A stretch of 17,990 nucleotides of DNA from Gemmatimonadota bacterium (GTDB lineage: Bacteria; Gemmatimonadota; Gemmatimonadetes; Gemmatimonadales; Gemmatimonadaceae). Positions within the stretch are counted from its first letter, which is position 1. Every line of letters starts with the position of its first letter. The stretch spans positions 1 through 17,990 of the forward strand of contig JAQBPZ010000150.1 in assembly GCA_028287225.1 (NCBI GenBank), written 5' to 3'. The notes beneath the pieces are model-generated. The model saw only the letters and a list, made by a program, of their open reading frames with translations, had not been told where the DNA came from and searched no databases. Of the stretch, positions 1 through 7,275 are shown piece after piece. The translations under genes and the position numbers were made by a program.

Positions 1-1
1 G

Positions 2-424
2 ATCCCGGTGACGCCGCCGGCCGTGCGTCCCGCGCCGGCCCCGCAGCCGCGCGTGGTGGAGACGCCGGCCGCGCCCGCGACGTCGGCCGACGCCGGCGAT
101 TATCCCACCCCGGCATGCGCGTCGCCGGCGATGGCCGACCAGCGACGATGCCTGCTCGCCTACCTCGCGCGCTCCGACGTCACGCTGGATCGCAACTACC
201 AGGCGGAGATCCGCCGGCGCCGCGCCGAGGCGGGAACGCCGGCCGGCGCGCGGGAGCCGGAGAGCGTGCAGCGGCTTCGCAGCGCGCAGCGCGCGTGGCT
301 GGTGTACCGCGACACCGAATGCCGCAACCGGAATCGCGGCCGTGAAGGGCCGCTCTGGGCGCCGGTGCGGGCGCGGTGCCTCGGCGAGTTCTCGCAGGCG
401 CGCGCCGAGGAGCTGGCGCACTAG
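2..424 (+). CDS. LprI-like (DUF1311) protein, C-terminal part
   Basis: The frame is open from the left edge, so the gene starts outside the window. A GTG at base 8 could be read as a start, but the text there is a Pro/Ala-rich linker, not a signal peptide. The visible part has a linker of about 35 residues, then a Cys-containing helical domain that ends in QRAWLVYRDTEC, a second Cys in RARCL and a terminal ARAEEL. This order (Cys, long helix, Q-x-W-x-x-Y-R-D-x-x-C, then C-L-x-x-x-x-x-R-x-x-x-L) is the DUF1311/LprI signature. Members are small exported or lipid-anchored proteins with paired cysteines. One mycobacterial member inhibits lysozyme, but most have no known role. The linker suggests a longer protein with this domain at its end. 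It converges on egtD with only 18 bases between the stops. The family call is fairly sure; the function is not. Confidence 0.75.
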   Translation: MPVTPPAVRPAPAPQPRVVETPAAPATSADAGDYPTPACASPAMADQRRCLLAYLARSDVTLDRNYQAEIRRRRAEAGTPAGAREPESVQRLRSAQRAWLVYRDTECRNRNRGREGPLWAPVRARCLGEFSQARAEELAH

Positions 425-442
425 CCCGCGCTCGGCCGCCCG

Positions 443-1423
443 CTATCGCACGGTGAGCATCACCACCCAGAAGCGCTGGGCGTCATCCGTCCACTCGCGC
501 TCGATACGGAAGCCGGCAGCCGACACCAGCTCCTCGAGGCGCTGCGCGTCGTACTTGTAGGAGCTCTCGGTCCAGATGGTCTCACCGAGTCCGAAGCGGA
601 TCGTTGTTCCCGCGACGTCCACGCGCTGCTCGGCGAGGCTCACGAGATGCATCTCCACGCGGCTCGACGCCTCGTTGAAGGATGCGCGGTGCGCGAAGCG
701 CTCCACGTCGAACGTGGCGCCGAGCTCGCGATTGAGGCGGGTGAGGATGTTCCGGTTGAACGCGGCCGTCACGCCGGCGGCGTCGTCGTACGCCGCGTCC
801 AGCACCCGCGCGTCCTTTCGCCGGTCGACGCCGAGCACGAGCGCGCCGGCGGGTCCCACCGTGCGGCGGACGCGCCAGAGGAACGCCGCGGCCTCCGTCG
901 GGTGGAAGTTGCCGATCGTCGATCCCGGAAAGAACGCGAGCCGCCGCGCGCCGGCCGGAAGCGGGGGCAGGCTGATGCGGGTGGTGTAGTCCGCCGCCAC
1001 CGGCACGATCGCGACCCCGGGGTAGTCGTCGGCCAGGTCCCGCGCCACGCGCGCGAGCTGCTCGCGCGAGATGTCGATGGGGACGTACGCGACCGGGTCC
1101 TCGAGCGCATCGAGCAGCAGGCGGACCTTCACGCCCGCGCCGCTTCCGTACTCCACGAGCGCGCACCGCGGGCCCGCGAGCCGTGCGATCTCGCTCGCAT
1201 GCGCCTGGAGGATCGCGAGCTCGGTGCGAGTGGGGTAGTACTCCGGCTGCAGGCAGATGCGCTCGAACAGCTCCGCGCCGGTGGCGTCGTAGAACAGCTT
1301 GGGCGGCAGCGTCTTCTGGCTCGCCTGCAGCCCCTGCAGCACTTCGGCGAGCATGCCCCGCGCCCCGGGTGCGTGTGCAACGCTCGTGATCGACGCGTCG
1401 AGGTGCTCGAAGCGCGCGGTCAT
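443..1423 (-). CDS. egtD: EgtD, L-histidine Nalpha-methyltransferase
   Basis: This is the SAM-dependent enzyme that trimethylates histidine to hercynine, the first ergothioneine step, in the cytoplasm. The product has 326 residues, close to the usual length of about 320. Visible motifs are PEYYPTRTE (60-68), the SAM-binding EYGSGAGVK (91-99), YVPIDIS (113-119), FFPGSTIGNFHP (164-175) whose Asn172 lies in the loop that contacts the histidine substrate in this family, LGVDRRKD (197-204) and TESSYKY near 285-291. The ATG at 1423 overlaps the egtB stop as ATGA, which fixes the start and implies translational coupling. The frame is open much further upstream, but that part lies inside egtB. No egtA (gamma-glutamylcysteine ligase), egtC (amidase) or egtE (lyase) is visible nearby. 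Recognition is strong. Confidence 0.95.
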   Translation of the reverse strand: MTARFEHLDASITSVAHAPGARGMLAEVLQGLQASQKTLPPKLFYDATGAELFERICLQPEYYPTRTELAILQAHASEIARLAGPRCALVEYGSGAGVKVRLLLDALEDPVAYVPIDISREQLARVARDLADDYPGVAIVPVAADYTTRISLPPLPAGARRLAFFPGSTIGNFHPTEAAAFLWRVRRTVGPAGALVLGVDRRKDARVLDAAYDDAAGVTAAFNRNILTRLNRELGATFDVERFAHRASFNEASSRVEMHLVSLAEQRVDVAGTTIRFGLGETIWTESSYKYDAQRLEELVSAAGFRIEREWTDDAQRFWVVMLTVR

Positions 1424-2724
1424 GCGCCGCTCGCGAGCCGGATGCCGCCGAACTGCCAGCGTGCGTCGGACGGGAAGAAGTTGCGGTAGGTGAGCCGCGC
1501 GTGCGAGCGCGGCGTGGCGCACGACGCGCCGCGCAGCACCCACTGATCGGCCATCCACTTGCCGTTGTACTCGCCGATCGCGCCGGGGGCGGCGACGAAG
1601 CCGGGATACGCGACGTACGCGCTGGAGGTCCACTGCCAGACGTCGCCGTAGAGCTGCGACAGCCCCTCGGCCGACACCGAGGCGGGGCTCGGGTGGTAGC
1701 GCTCCGCCTCCACGAAGGGCCCCTCGATGCGCACGCCGCGCGCGGCGACCTCCCACTCCGCCTCCGTGGGCAGCCGATGGCCGGCCCACCGGGCGTACGC
1801 GTCGGCCTCGTAGTAGCTCACGTGGCACACCGGGGCGGAGAGGTCCACCGGTGCCGTGCCGGCCAGCGTGAACTCGGTCCAGCCCTCGTCCGTCCGCTCC
1901 CAGTACATCGGCGACGCCCAGCCGTGCTCCTGCACGGTGGCGAGGCCGGCGGACAGCCAGAGCTCGGGATGCTGATAGCCGCCGTCCTCCATGAACGCGA
2001 GGTACTCGCCGTTCGTGACGAGGCGGGTGGCGAGGCGGAAGGGCTCCACGAACACCCGGTGCGACGGGCCTTCGTTGTCGTACGCGAAGCCCTCGCCGTC
2101 CGTCCCGATGCGATGGACGCCTTCCTCCACCGCGTGCCAGCGGGACTCCGTCACGCGCTGCGGGGTGGGCGTCCGCTCCCGGTACGTGGGCCGCATGGGG
2201 TTCGTCCAGAAGACGTGCTTGATGTCCTGGAGGAGCAGCTCCTGGTGCTGCTGCTCGTGGTGCAGGCCGAGGGTGATGAGCGGGTGCGCTGGATGGGCGC
2301 GGTCGTCACCCACGCGGTCGATCAGCCGGCGCATTGCCGCGTCCACGTGGGCGCGATACGCGAAGACCTGCTCCACCGTGGGTCGCGTGACCAGCCCGCG
2401 CTGTGCGCGGCAGTGGCGCTCGCCGGCCTGCACGTAGTACGAGTTGAAGAGGAACGCGTAGCGCTCGTCGGGCGAGCGGTAGCTCGCGTCGTGCGTCGCG
2501 AGGACGAAGGTCTCGAAGAACCAGCTCGTGTGCGCGAGGTGCCACTTGGTGGGGCTCACGTCGGGCATGCTGCTCACGACGTAATCCTCGGTCTGGAGCG
2601 GCGCACACAGGTGCTCCGTCTGGCGCCGGACCGCGTCGTAGTGCTCGCGGAGGGGCGAGCCTGCGCTCCCGGCACCCGGTGCCGCGAACGTCGGACGCGG
2701 CAGTGTCGTCAGCGGCGAAGCCAT
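1420..2724 (-). CDS. egtB: EgtB, hercynine sulfoxide synthase (non-haem iron)
   Basis: This iron- and oxygen-dependent enzyme joins a thiol (gamma-glutamylcysteine or cysteine) to hercynine, giving the sulfoxide precursor of ergothioneine. The 434-residue product has an N-terminal DinB-like domain with KWHLAHTSWFFETF (60-73) and LHHEQQHQELLL (144-155), which supply the three iron-binding histidines (His62 or His65, His146, His150). A C-terminal FGE-sulfatase-like fold follows: HRLPTEAEWEVAARG (326-340), YGDVWQWTSSAY (369-380), VLRGASCATPRSHARLTYRN (396-415) and WQFGGIRLA. The ATG at 2724 is preceded by GAGAGGA at 2732-2738 with 7 bases between, so I prefer it to the far-upstream ATG at 2829, which would add 35 low-complexity residues. 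The consecutive tyrosines Tyr96-Tyr97 and the EYNGKWM...VLRGASCATPRSH block look unlike mycobacterial EgtB and more like the cysteine-using form. The enzyme family is sure; the thiol donor is inferred. Confidence 0.94.
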   Translation of the reverse strand: MASPLTTLPRPTFAAPGAGSAGSPLREHYDAVRRQTEHLCAPLQTEDYVVSSMPDVSPTKWHLAHTSWFFETFVLATHDASYRSPDERYAFLFNSYYVQAGERHCRAQRGLVTRPTVEQVFAYRAHVDAAMRRLIDRVGDDRAHPAHPLITLGLHHEQQHQELLLQDIKHVFWTNPMRPTYRERTPTPQRVTESRWHAVEEGVHRIGTDGEGFAYDNEGPSHRVFVEPFRLATRLVTNGEYLAFMEDGGYQHPELWLSAGLATVQEHGWASPMYWERTDEGWTEFTLAGTAPVDLSAPVCHVSYYEADAYARWAGHRLPTEAEWEVAARGVRIEGPFVEAERYHPSPASVSAEGLSQLYGDVWQWTSSAYVAYPGFVAAPGAIGEYNGKWMADQWVLRGASCATPRSHARLTYRNFFPSDARWQFGGIRLASGA

Positions 2725-2839
2725 TCGGGGATCCTCTCGGCTGGAGCGCGGTGAGCGAGTGGCGCGTGCCGCGCCGAATGTCCCATGAAGTGATGCGCCG
2801 TGCCCGCGGTTCCCGCTGGCGCGCCGCACTGTCCTGCCG

Positions 2840-3625
2840 CTAGTGGCGGTCGCGCGCCGGCCGGGGCCCCGCGTGCAGCAGCATCAGCGCCATGCCGAGC
2901 AGCGCGGCCATCGCCAGGCCGAAGAAGGGCAGGCGAGACTCGTCCATCGAGTCGGCCGACATCCGGCGAGGCACCTGGTCCAGCGTCCGCGCCGCCGGCG
3001 CCGTGGTCACGGCTACGCTCGTCGCGGCAGTGGAGCGCGGAACGATCGGGTCGGTCGCGTCGCGGCGCGCGAGGTACGCCAGCATCGGCTCCGCGAACAC
3101 CGCCACGTGATAGTGCGCGGGCGTGCGCTCGCGGGTCACGTCGAGCATCCCCGCCTTCTCCATTCCCAGCAGGGCCCGCTCGATGTAGGCGCGCTCGGCC
3201 GGGGTCCTGGGGACGCGGAAATCCACCGCCATGCCGGCCGGATGAACCGACAGCTTGTGCGCATTCCTGGGCTGGAGCGCCGCGGGGCGGACCAGGCTGG
3301 TGACCGTCACCGGGACGCCGGTGGAATCGTGGTAGTCGCGCGCGAACCGCATCAGGAAGGCGCGCACTTCCGGCCGTGCATACGGGAACGACACGCCGGC
3401 GAGCACCAGGTCGGCATCCGGGGCGACCGCCACGAGCCCTCCTTCGGTCACCAGGCGGCTCACATCCAACGGTGTGCGGAGGAATTTGTAGTTCTCTTCG
3501 ACAGCGATGGCGTGCTGATGCACCATGGACGCGGGCGAGCCGAGGAGTCCCTCGGCGCCCGCCGCCGAGGTGGCGGAAGCGAACAGGGCAGCCAGCAGCC
3601 CTACCTTGCGAAGCGAGTTGAACAT
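2840..3625 (-). CDS. Exported M15/LAS-like metallopeptidase-fold protein (DUF5715-like), C-terminal membrane anchor
   Basis: The product has 261 residues. Residues 1-24 look like a signal peptide (basic start, LLAALFASATSAAGA). The central domain contains SVHPAGMAVDF (126-136), which fits the S-x-H-x-x-G-x-A-x-D zinc signature of M15/LAS D-Ala-D-Ala peptidases, with candidate ligands His128 and Asp135. AHYHVAVF (170-177) follows and could give the third ligand, His171 or His173. The preceding stretch VTVTSLVRP (106-114) fits the same fold. After a Ser/Thr/Ala-rich linker, residues about 231-251 form a hydrophobic helix followed by Arg/His, suggesting a C-terminal anchor. The likely role is in cell-wall peptide metabolism or binding, with the domain outside the cytoplasmic membrane; this is inferred. 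The start is well set, since AGGAGG sits 6 bases before the ATG. It precedes egtB on the same strand with a 115-base gap, so co-transcription is possible but not shown. Confidence 0.72.
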   Translation of the reverse strand: MFNSLRKVGLLAALFASATSAAGAEGLLGSPASMVHQHAIAVEENYKFLRTPLDVSRLVTEGGLVAVAPDADLVLAGVSFPYARPEVRAFLMRFARDYHDSTGVPVTVTSLVRPAALQPRNAHKLSVHPAGMAVDFRVPRTPAERAYIERALLGMEKAGMLDVTRERTPAHYHVAVFAEPMLAYLARRDATDPIVPRSTAATSVAVTTAPAARTLDQVPRRMSADSMDESRLPFFGLAMAALLGMALMLLHAGPRPARDRH

Positions 3626-3679
3626 CAGATCCTCCTATGAGAACGCCGCCGTGCCGGGGTCCGAGCAGTCCAGTCGTCG

Positions 3680-3698
3680 ATCACCCCGGAGTGGTGAT
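3680..3698. promoter_or_regulatory. Inverted repeat upstream of the M15-like gene, possible operator
   Basis: ATCACC at 3680-3685 and GGTGAT at 3693-3698 are perfect inverted arms around 7 bases. The site lies 55 bases upstream of the start of the minus-strand M15-like gene, in the 169-base gap before the outer-membrane barrel gene. On the minus strand a TTGTAC (3704-3709) sits just upstream of the repeat and could be a -35 element, but I see no convincing -10. It could be a repressor site or a short hairpin; support is weak. Confidence 0.3.
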
Positions 3699-3794
3699 AC
3701 CCCGTACAAGGGCAAGGGGCACGCCACGGACCGCCTCTCGGGGGAGAAATAGCCCGCGGCACGAACATCGCCTACCTGCCATCCGGCACGGCGC

Positions 3795-4316
3795 TCAGAA
3801 GCGCCGCGCCAGCCCGAGGGTCCACTGCGCCAGCGTGGCAGCCTGGGCGGTCACTCGAAGCTCGGTGCGCAGGTCCAGGGTTGGGGCGACCGCGGTGCGA
3901 GCCCCGACCGACCCGGAGGCGACGGCGTAGTTGCGTGACCCCCCGCTGACGGAGTGGAGAACCCCCACGCCCAGGCCGAGATACGGACGGACGCGGCCGA
4001 ACGTCGCCTGCGTCTGGAGCTGCAGCTCGGGCATCACGTATGTTCGGCGCGACTGCGTCTGCTCGTCGGGCCGCAGCACACCGAGGCTCTGCTCCAGCAC
4101 GAGCCACGACGTGAGCTCCTGGTCGGCGCGCAGCGCACCGAACGCCGTGGTCCCTGTGCCCGACATGTCGAACTGCACCGGGCCGGCGACCAGACCGATG
4201 CCGAATCGGCCGCGCGTGGCCTGCTGCGCGAAAGCGGGGCGGGCGCCCGTGAACGTGGCGACCGTCGAGGCAAGGGCTAGCAGGACCCGGGTGCAACGGA
4301 ACAGGGAGCGGACCAT
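3795..4316 (-). CDS. Small outer-membrane beta-barrel protein
   Basis: The product has 173 residues with a clear signal peptide (MVRSLFRCTRVLLALASTVA...ARPAFA, cut before QQ). The mature part is made of alternating hydrophobic/polar stretches separated by turns, for example RFGIGLVAGPVQFDM, SWLVLEQSLGVL, TYVMPELQLQTQATF and VRPYLGLGVGVLHSV, and it ends in Phe (LGLARRF), as outer-membrane barrels often do. Its size suits an eight-stranded barrel of the OmpX/OmpW kind. I do not recognise a specific family or ligand. The frame is open 30 codons further upstream, but the ATG at 4316 starts the signal peptide directly and has GAGG 7 bases before it. A TATGTA on the minus strand (4351-4356) is a possible -10 element in the 89-base gap shared with the divergent MFS gene. 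Location is fairly sure; function is unknown. Confidence 0.72.
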   Translation of the reverse strand: MVRSLFRCTRVLLALASTVATFTGARPAFAQQATRGRFGIGLVAGPVQFDMSGTGTTAFGALRADQELTSWLVLEQSLGVLRPDEQTQSRRTYVMPELQLQTQATFGRVRPYLGLGVGVLHSVSGGSRNYAVASGSVGARTAVAPTLDLRTELRVTAQAATLAQWTLGLARRF

Positions 4317-4405
4317 GGGGCGACCTCGAGTGGGCGGGAGCAGAGGGCAGTACATACCTGACCCGGCCAGTCCGGCTCCGTCACCGCGCCGGCACGCCGG
4401 ACGCA

Positions 4406-5695
4406 ATGCCGGCTGAGGGGCCGCGCATCACGCGCGCGCTCCGGTCGCGCAACTTTCGCCTGTTCTTCAGCGGTCAGAGCGTCTCGCTCGTCGGAACCTG
4501 GATCACGCGCATCGCGACGAGCTGGCTGGTCTACCGGCTCACGGGCTCCGCGCTCCTCCTCGGCATCGTCGGCTTCTGCGGGCAGATTCCCACGCTCCTG
4601 CTCGCGCCGTTCACGGGCGTGCTGGTGGACCGGATGGACCGCCACCGCATCCTGGTCGTCACGCAGGTGCTCTCGCTGCTGCAGTCCGCGGCGCTGGCGG
4701 TGCTCACCCTCACCGGCCGCATCACGGTCGCGGACATCCTGGTGCTCCAGGTGATGCAGGGGGTGATCAATGCCTTCGACACCCCGGCGCGCCAGGCGTT
4801 CGTGGTGCAGATGGTGGAAGACCGGGCCGACCTGCCGAACGCCATCGCGCTCAACTCCTCGATGGTGAACGCGAGCCGCATCATCGGTCCCTCCATCGGT
4901 GGCATCGTGATCGCCGCGGTCGGTGAGGGCTGGTGCTTCGCCATCGACGCGGTGTCGTACGTCGCCGTGCTCGCATCGCTCCTGGCCATGCAGGTGGTCC
5001 CGCGCGCGCTGCCGCCCCGGGTGACGAGGATGCGCGAGGAGCTGCGCACCGGGCTCCAATACGTGTGGCGGTTCCTCCCCGTGCGCTGGGCCCTGCTGCT
5101 GCTGGCGCTCGTGAGCGTGATGGGCATGCCGTACACCGTGCTGATGCCCGCCATCTCCGCCACCGTGCTGCATGGCGGCCCGCACACGCTGGGCTTCCTC
5201 ATGACCGCATCGGGCGCGGGGGCGCTCGTGGGCGCGCTGTACCTGGCGCAGCGGCGCAGCGTGATCGGGCTGGGGCGCGCGATGATGTATGCGTCGGCGT
5301 GCTTCGGCGTGGGTCTCATCGCCTTCTCGTTCTCGCGCGTGCTCTGGCTCTCGCTGGCGGTGCTGCCCCTCGTCGGCGCCGGGATGATGATCACCATGGC
5401 GTCGGCGAACACCATCATCCAGACGGTCGTGGACGAGGACCTGCGCGGCCGGGTGATGGCCTTCTATACCATGGCGTTCCTGGGCACCGCGCCCATCGGA
5501 AGCCTGCTCGCCGGCGTCGCCGCCGACCGCATCGGCGCGCAGCACACGGTGCTCCTGGGCGGGGTGGCGTGCATCGCCGCCGCGCTCTGGTTCGGCTCGC
5601 GTCTGCCGCGCTTCCGCCAGCTCGTGCGCCCCATCTACATCGAGCGCGGCATCATCGTCGCCGCCGAGACCGAAGGCCGGCACGCGACCCTCTGA
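4406..5695 (+). CDS. MFS transporter, MFS_3 / EntS-like exporter family
   Basis: The product is a 429-residue polytopic inner-membrane protein. It begins with the N-terminal pattern of the MFS_3 group (ALRSRNFRLFFSGQSVSLVGTW at about residues 11-32, then TSWLVYRLTGSALLLGIVGF). The motif-A equivalent is GVLVDRMDRHRILV in loop 2-3. FDTPARQAFV and ALNSSMVNASRIIGPSIGG (near residues 125-170) are typical of this family, which includes the enterobactin exporter EntS and many transporters of unknown cargo. Twelve hydrophobic segments are plausible. Substrate: unknown, probably a small molecule exported by proton antiport (family knowledge). The ATG at 4406 has only a weak upstream ribosome site. It is divergent from the barrel gene and has no siderophore genes beside it, so the EntS relation should not be read as function. 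Confidence 0.88.
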   Translation: MPAEGPRITRALRSRNFRLFFSGQSVSLVGTWITRIATSWLVYRLTGSALLLGIVGFCGQIPTLLLAPFTGVLVDRMDRHRILVVTQVLSLLQSAALAVLTLTGRITVADILVLQVMQGVINAFDTPARQAFVVQMVEDRADLPNAIALNSSMVNASRIIGPSIGGIVIAAVGEGWCFAIDAVSYVAVLASLLAMQVVPRALPPRVTRMREELRTGLQYVWRFLPVRWALLLLALVSVMGMPYTVLMPAISATVLHGGPHTLGFLMTASGAGALVGALYLAQRRSVIGLGRAMMYASACFGVGLIAFSFSRVLWLSLAVLPLVGAGMMITMASANTIIQTVVDEDLRGRVMAFYTMAFLGTAPIGSLLAGVAADRIGAQHTVLLGGVACIAAALWFGSRLPRFRQLVRPIYIERGIIVAAETEGRHATL

Positions 5696-5702
5696 GCGAC
5701 GC

Positions 5703-5785
5703 GCCTCGGCTGCCCGGGCGAGGCAGCTCCTCCGGGTCGCCACACGCCTCGCCCGAGGCGGCGAGCCGTCGTCGGTTCCGCCGCC
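5703..5785. terminator. Hairpin cluster between convergent MFS genes
   Basis: Three short inverted repeats lie just after the stop at 5695. GCCTCG 5703-5708 pairs with CGAGGC 5719-5724, with GCCCGGGC inside the loop. GCCTCG 5746-5751 lies next to CGAGGC 5754-5759. GGCGGCG 5757-5763 pairs with CGCCGCC 5779-5785. The same arm sequence is used twice. No T-run follows, so intrinsic termination is only suggested by position. The rest of the gap, to 5955, holds the GCGGAGG repeat and nothing else I can name. Confidence 0.4.
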
Positions 5786-5828
5786 GTTCCCGGTCGCTTC
5801 CAGCACGAACGACAACAAGGCATTCACC

Positions 5829-5855
5829 GCGGAGGACGCGGAGGTCGCGGAGGAA
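5829..5855. repeat. Three tandem 9-base units GCGGAGGNN in an intergenic gap
   Basis: The units are GCGGAGGAC (5829-5837), GCGGAGGTC (5838-5846) and GCGGAGGAA (5847-5855), preceded by TTCACC. The stretch is non-coding by context, lying between the ends of two convergent MFS genes. From memory, similar CTCCGCG-type strings recur in intergenic DNA of several high-GC environmental bacteria, but I cannot confirm that here. Confidence 0.7.
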
Positions 5856-5955
5856 GGCCGGTCGCGCAGTCGCGCGTCCTCGCGGTTCGAGCGGGTGCAG
5901 GATCGCCGCCGACGGGGATGCAGTCTCCCGCGCCGAACAGGCGGTCGGCGCAGGG

Positions 5956-7140
5956 CTATGTCTTCGCCGACGGATCCGGTGCGCTGAACCAATGGCGCGC
6001 GAACGCCACCACCAGCACCCCTCCACCCAGCCCGCAGACGCCCCGCCACCCGAACGAGCCCCACACCGCGGAACCGAGCGCCGAGCCGAGGGCGCCGCCC
6101 ACGAAGTAGCAGACCATGTAGATGGTGTTGAGGCGGCCGTGGGTCTCGGCGGGCAGCGCGTAGATGCGCGCCTGGTTCGACACCTGCGCCGCCTGCGTGC
6201 CGGCGTCCAGCAGCAGCACCCCCGCGGCGATGCCCAGCAGCGTGTGGCCGGCCACGAGGAACACGCCCCACGCGGCGATGTTGACGAGCAATGCGTACCC
6301 CACCGTCTCGCGCGGGCTTCGGCGGTCCGCGAGCCGTCCGGCGAGTGGGGCGGCCGCCGCTCCGATCACCCCGAGCAGGCCGAAGGCGCCCGCCACCCCG
6401 CTGCCGTAGTCGAGGGGCGCCGTCCGCAGCCGGAACGCGAGCGTCGTCCAGAACACGCTGAACGACGCGAAGGTGAGCGCGCCGGTGATCGACGTATCGC
6501 GGATGACCGGCTGCTCGCGGACCAGCGTGACGAGCGACCGCAGCAGGGTGCGGTACGGCATGCGCTCCGCCACCGGGGGCGCGAGCGGCAGCAGCCGCCA
6601 CATCGCCGCCGCCAGCACGAGCATCGCGACGCTCGCGTCGCCGAACACGCTTCGCCAGCCGGTGAGGTGCGCCACGGCGCCGGCCACCACGCGGCCCGCC
6701 AGCACGCCGATGAGCACCCCACCCACCACCTGTCCCACCACCCGGCCGCGGCTCTCCGGGGGCGCGAGGCCGGCCGCGAACGGGATCACGAGCTGCGGCA
6801 CCACCGTCGTCACGCCGATCGCGAAGCTCGCCGCGGTGAGCAGTCCCAGGGTCGGGCTCAGGGCGGCGGCCGCGAGGGCGGCGGCCACTGCCACGAGGAG
6901 CACGACGATGAGCCGCCGGCGCTCCACGATGTCGCCGAGCGGCACGAAGAGGAGGAGGCCTACCGCGTATCCCACCTGCGTCAGCGTCGCGATCAGCCCC
7001 GCGGCGTTCGGCGCGGCGTGGAAGCTCGCCGCGATCTCCGGGAGGAGCGGCTGGTTGTAGTACAGGTTCGCGACGCTGGTGCCCGCTGCGAAGGTGAGCA
7101 GCAGGATGAGGGAGCGCGACGGAGCCCTGGTGGGAGCCAT
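5956..7140 (-). CDS. MFS transporter, DHA1-like (NLYYNQPLLP group)
   Basis: The product is a 394-residue inner-membrane protein with about 12 hydrophobic segments. It opens with SLILLLTFAAGTSVANLYYNQPLLPEIA (residues about 10-37). This is the hallmark of a drug/sugar-efflux-like MFS group found across bacteria. The loop 2-3 motif A follows as GYAVGLLLFVPLGDIVERRRLIV. A second motif-A-like loop, LAGRLADRRSPRETV, lies in the second half, as expected from the internal duplication. The substrate is unknown. I chose the ATG at 7140 because it puts the first membrane segment about 10 residues in. An upstream ATG at 7167 would add MGPARLICV, and neither has a convincing ribosome site. The gene is divergent from dctA (135-base gap) and convergent with the other MFS gene, to which it is not closely related. 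Confidence 0.87.
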   Translation of the reverse strand: MAPTRAPSRSLILLLTFAAGTSVANLYYNQPLLPEIAASFHAAPNAAGLIATLTQVGYAVGLLLFVPLGDIVERRRLIVVLLVAVAAALAAAALSPTLGLLTAASFAIGVTTVVPQLVIPFAAGLAPPESRGRVVGQVVGGVLIGVLAGRVVAGAVAHLTGWRSVFGDASVAMLVLAAAMWRLLPLAPPVAERMPYRTLLRSLVTLVREQPVIRDTSITGALTFASFSVFWTTLAFRLRTAPLDYGSGVAGAFGLLGVIGAAAAPLAGRLADRRSPRETVGYALLVNIAAWGVFLVAGHTLLGIAAGVLLLDAGTQAAQVSNQARIYALPAETHGRLNTIYMVCYFVGGALGSALGSAVWGSFGWRGVCGLGGGVLVVAFARHWFSAPDPSAKT

Positions 7141-7275
7141 GACGCAAATTAACCGCGCCGGCCCCATTCACACGCGGCGATCGACACGCATGACACGGAA
7201 GACGCCGTGCGCGCCATTCCTTACCTTGCTCCAGCCACGGGCCGCCGGTCCGCGCCTCCGCCCCCCATCCTCCGC

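Noticed and set aside
2761..2775. GGCGCG-TGC-CGCGCC hairpin between the M15-like gene and egtB
   Set aside because: Six bp with a 3-base loop is expected by chance in DNA this GC-rich; not enough to call a terminator.
2725..2829. A 35-residue N-terminal extension of EgtB from the ATG at 2829
   Set aside because: The extension is Arg/Gly/Ser-rich and unlike any EgtB, while the ATG at 2724 has a good ribosome site (GAGAGGA).
4406..5695. Assigning the first MFS gene as a siderophore exporter (EntS)
   Set aside because: The family resemblance is real, but there are no siderophore genes nearby and the family exports many compounds.
4933..7152. A 739-codon plus-strand frame over the end of one MFS gene and antisense to the other
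   Set aside because: Low-complexity Arg/Ala/His text with no motif; the MFS frames in the same DNA are unmistakable.
4277..7171. A 964-codon open frame on the minus strand across both MFS genes
   Set aside because: It is a by-product of high GC in the third codon position: the text is Arg/Ala/His-rich without domains, and it overlaps two clear MFS genes.
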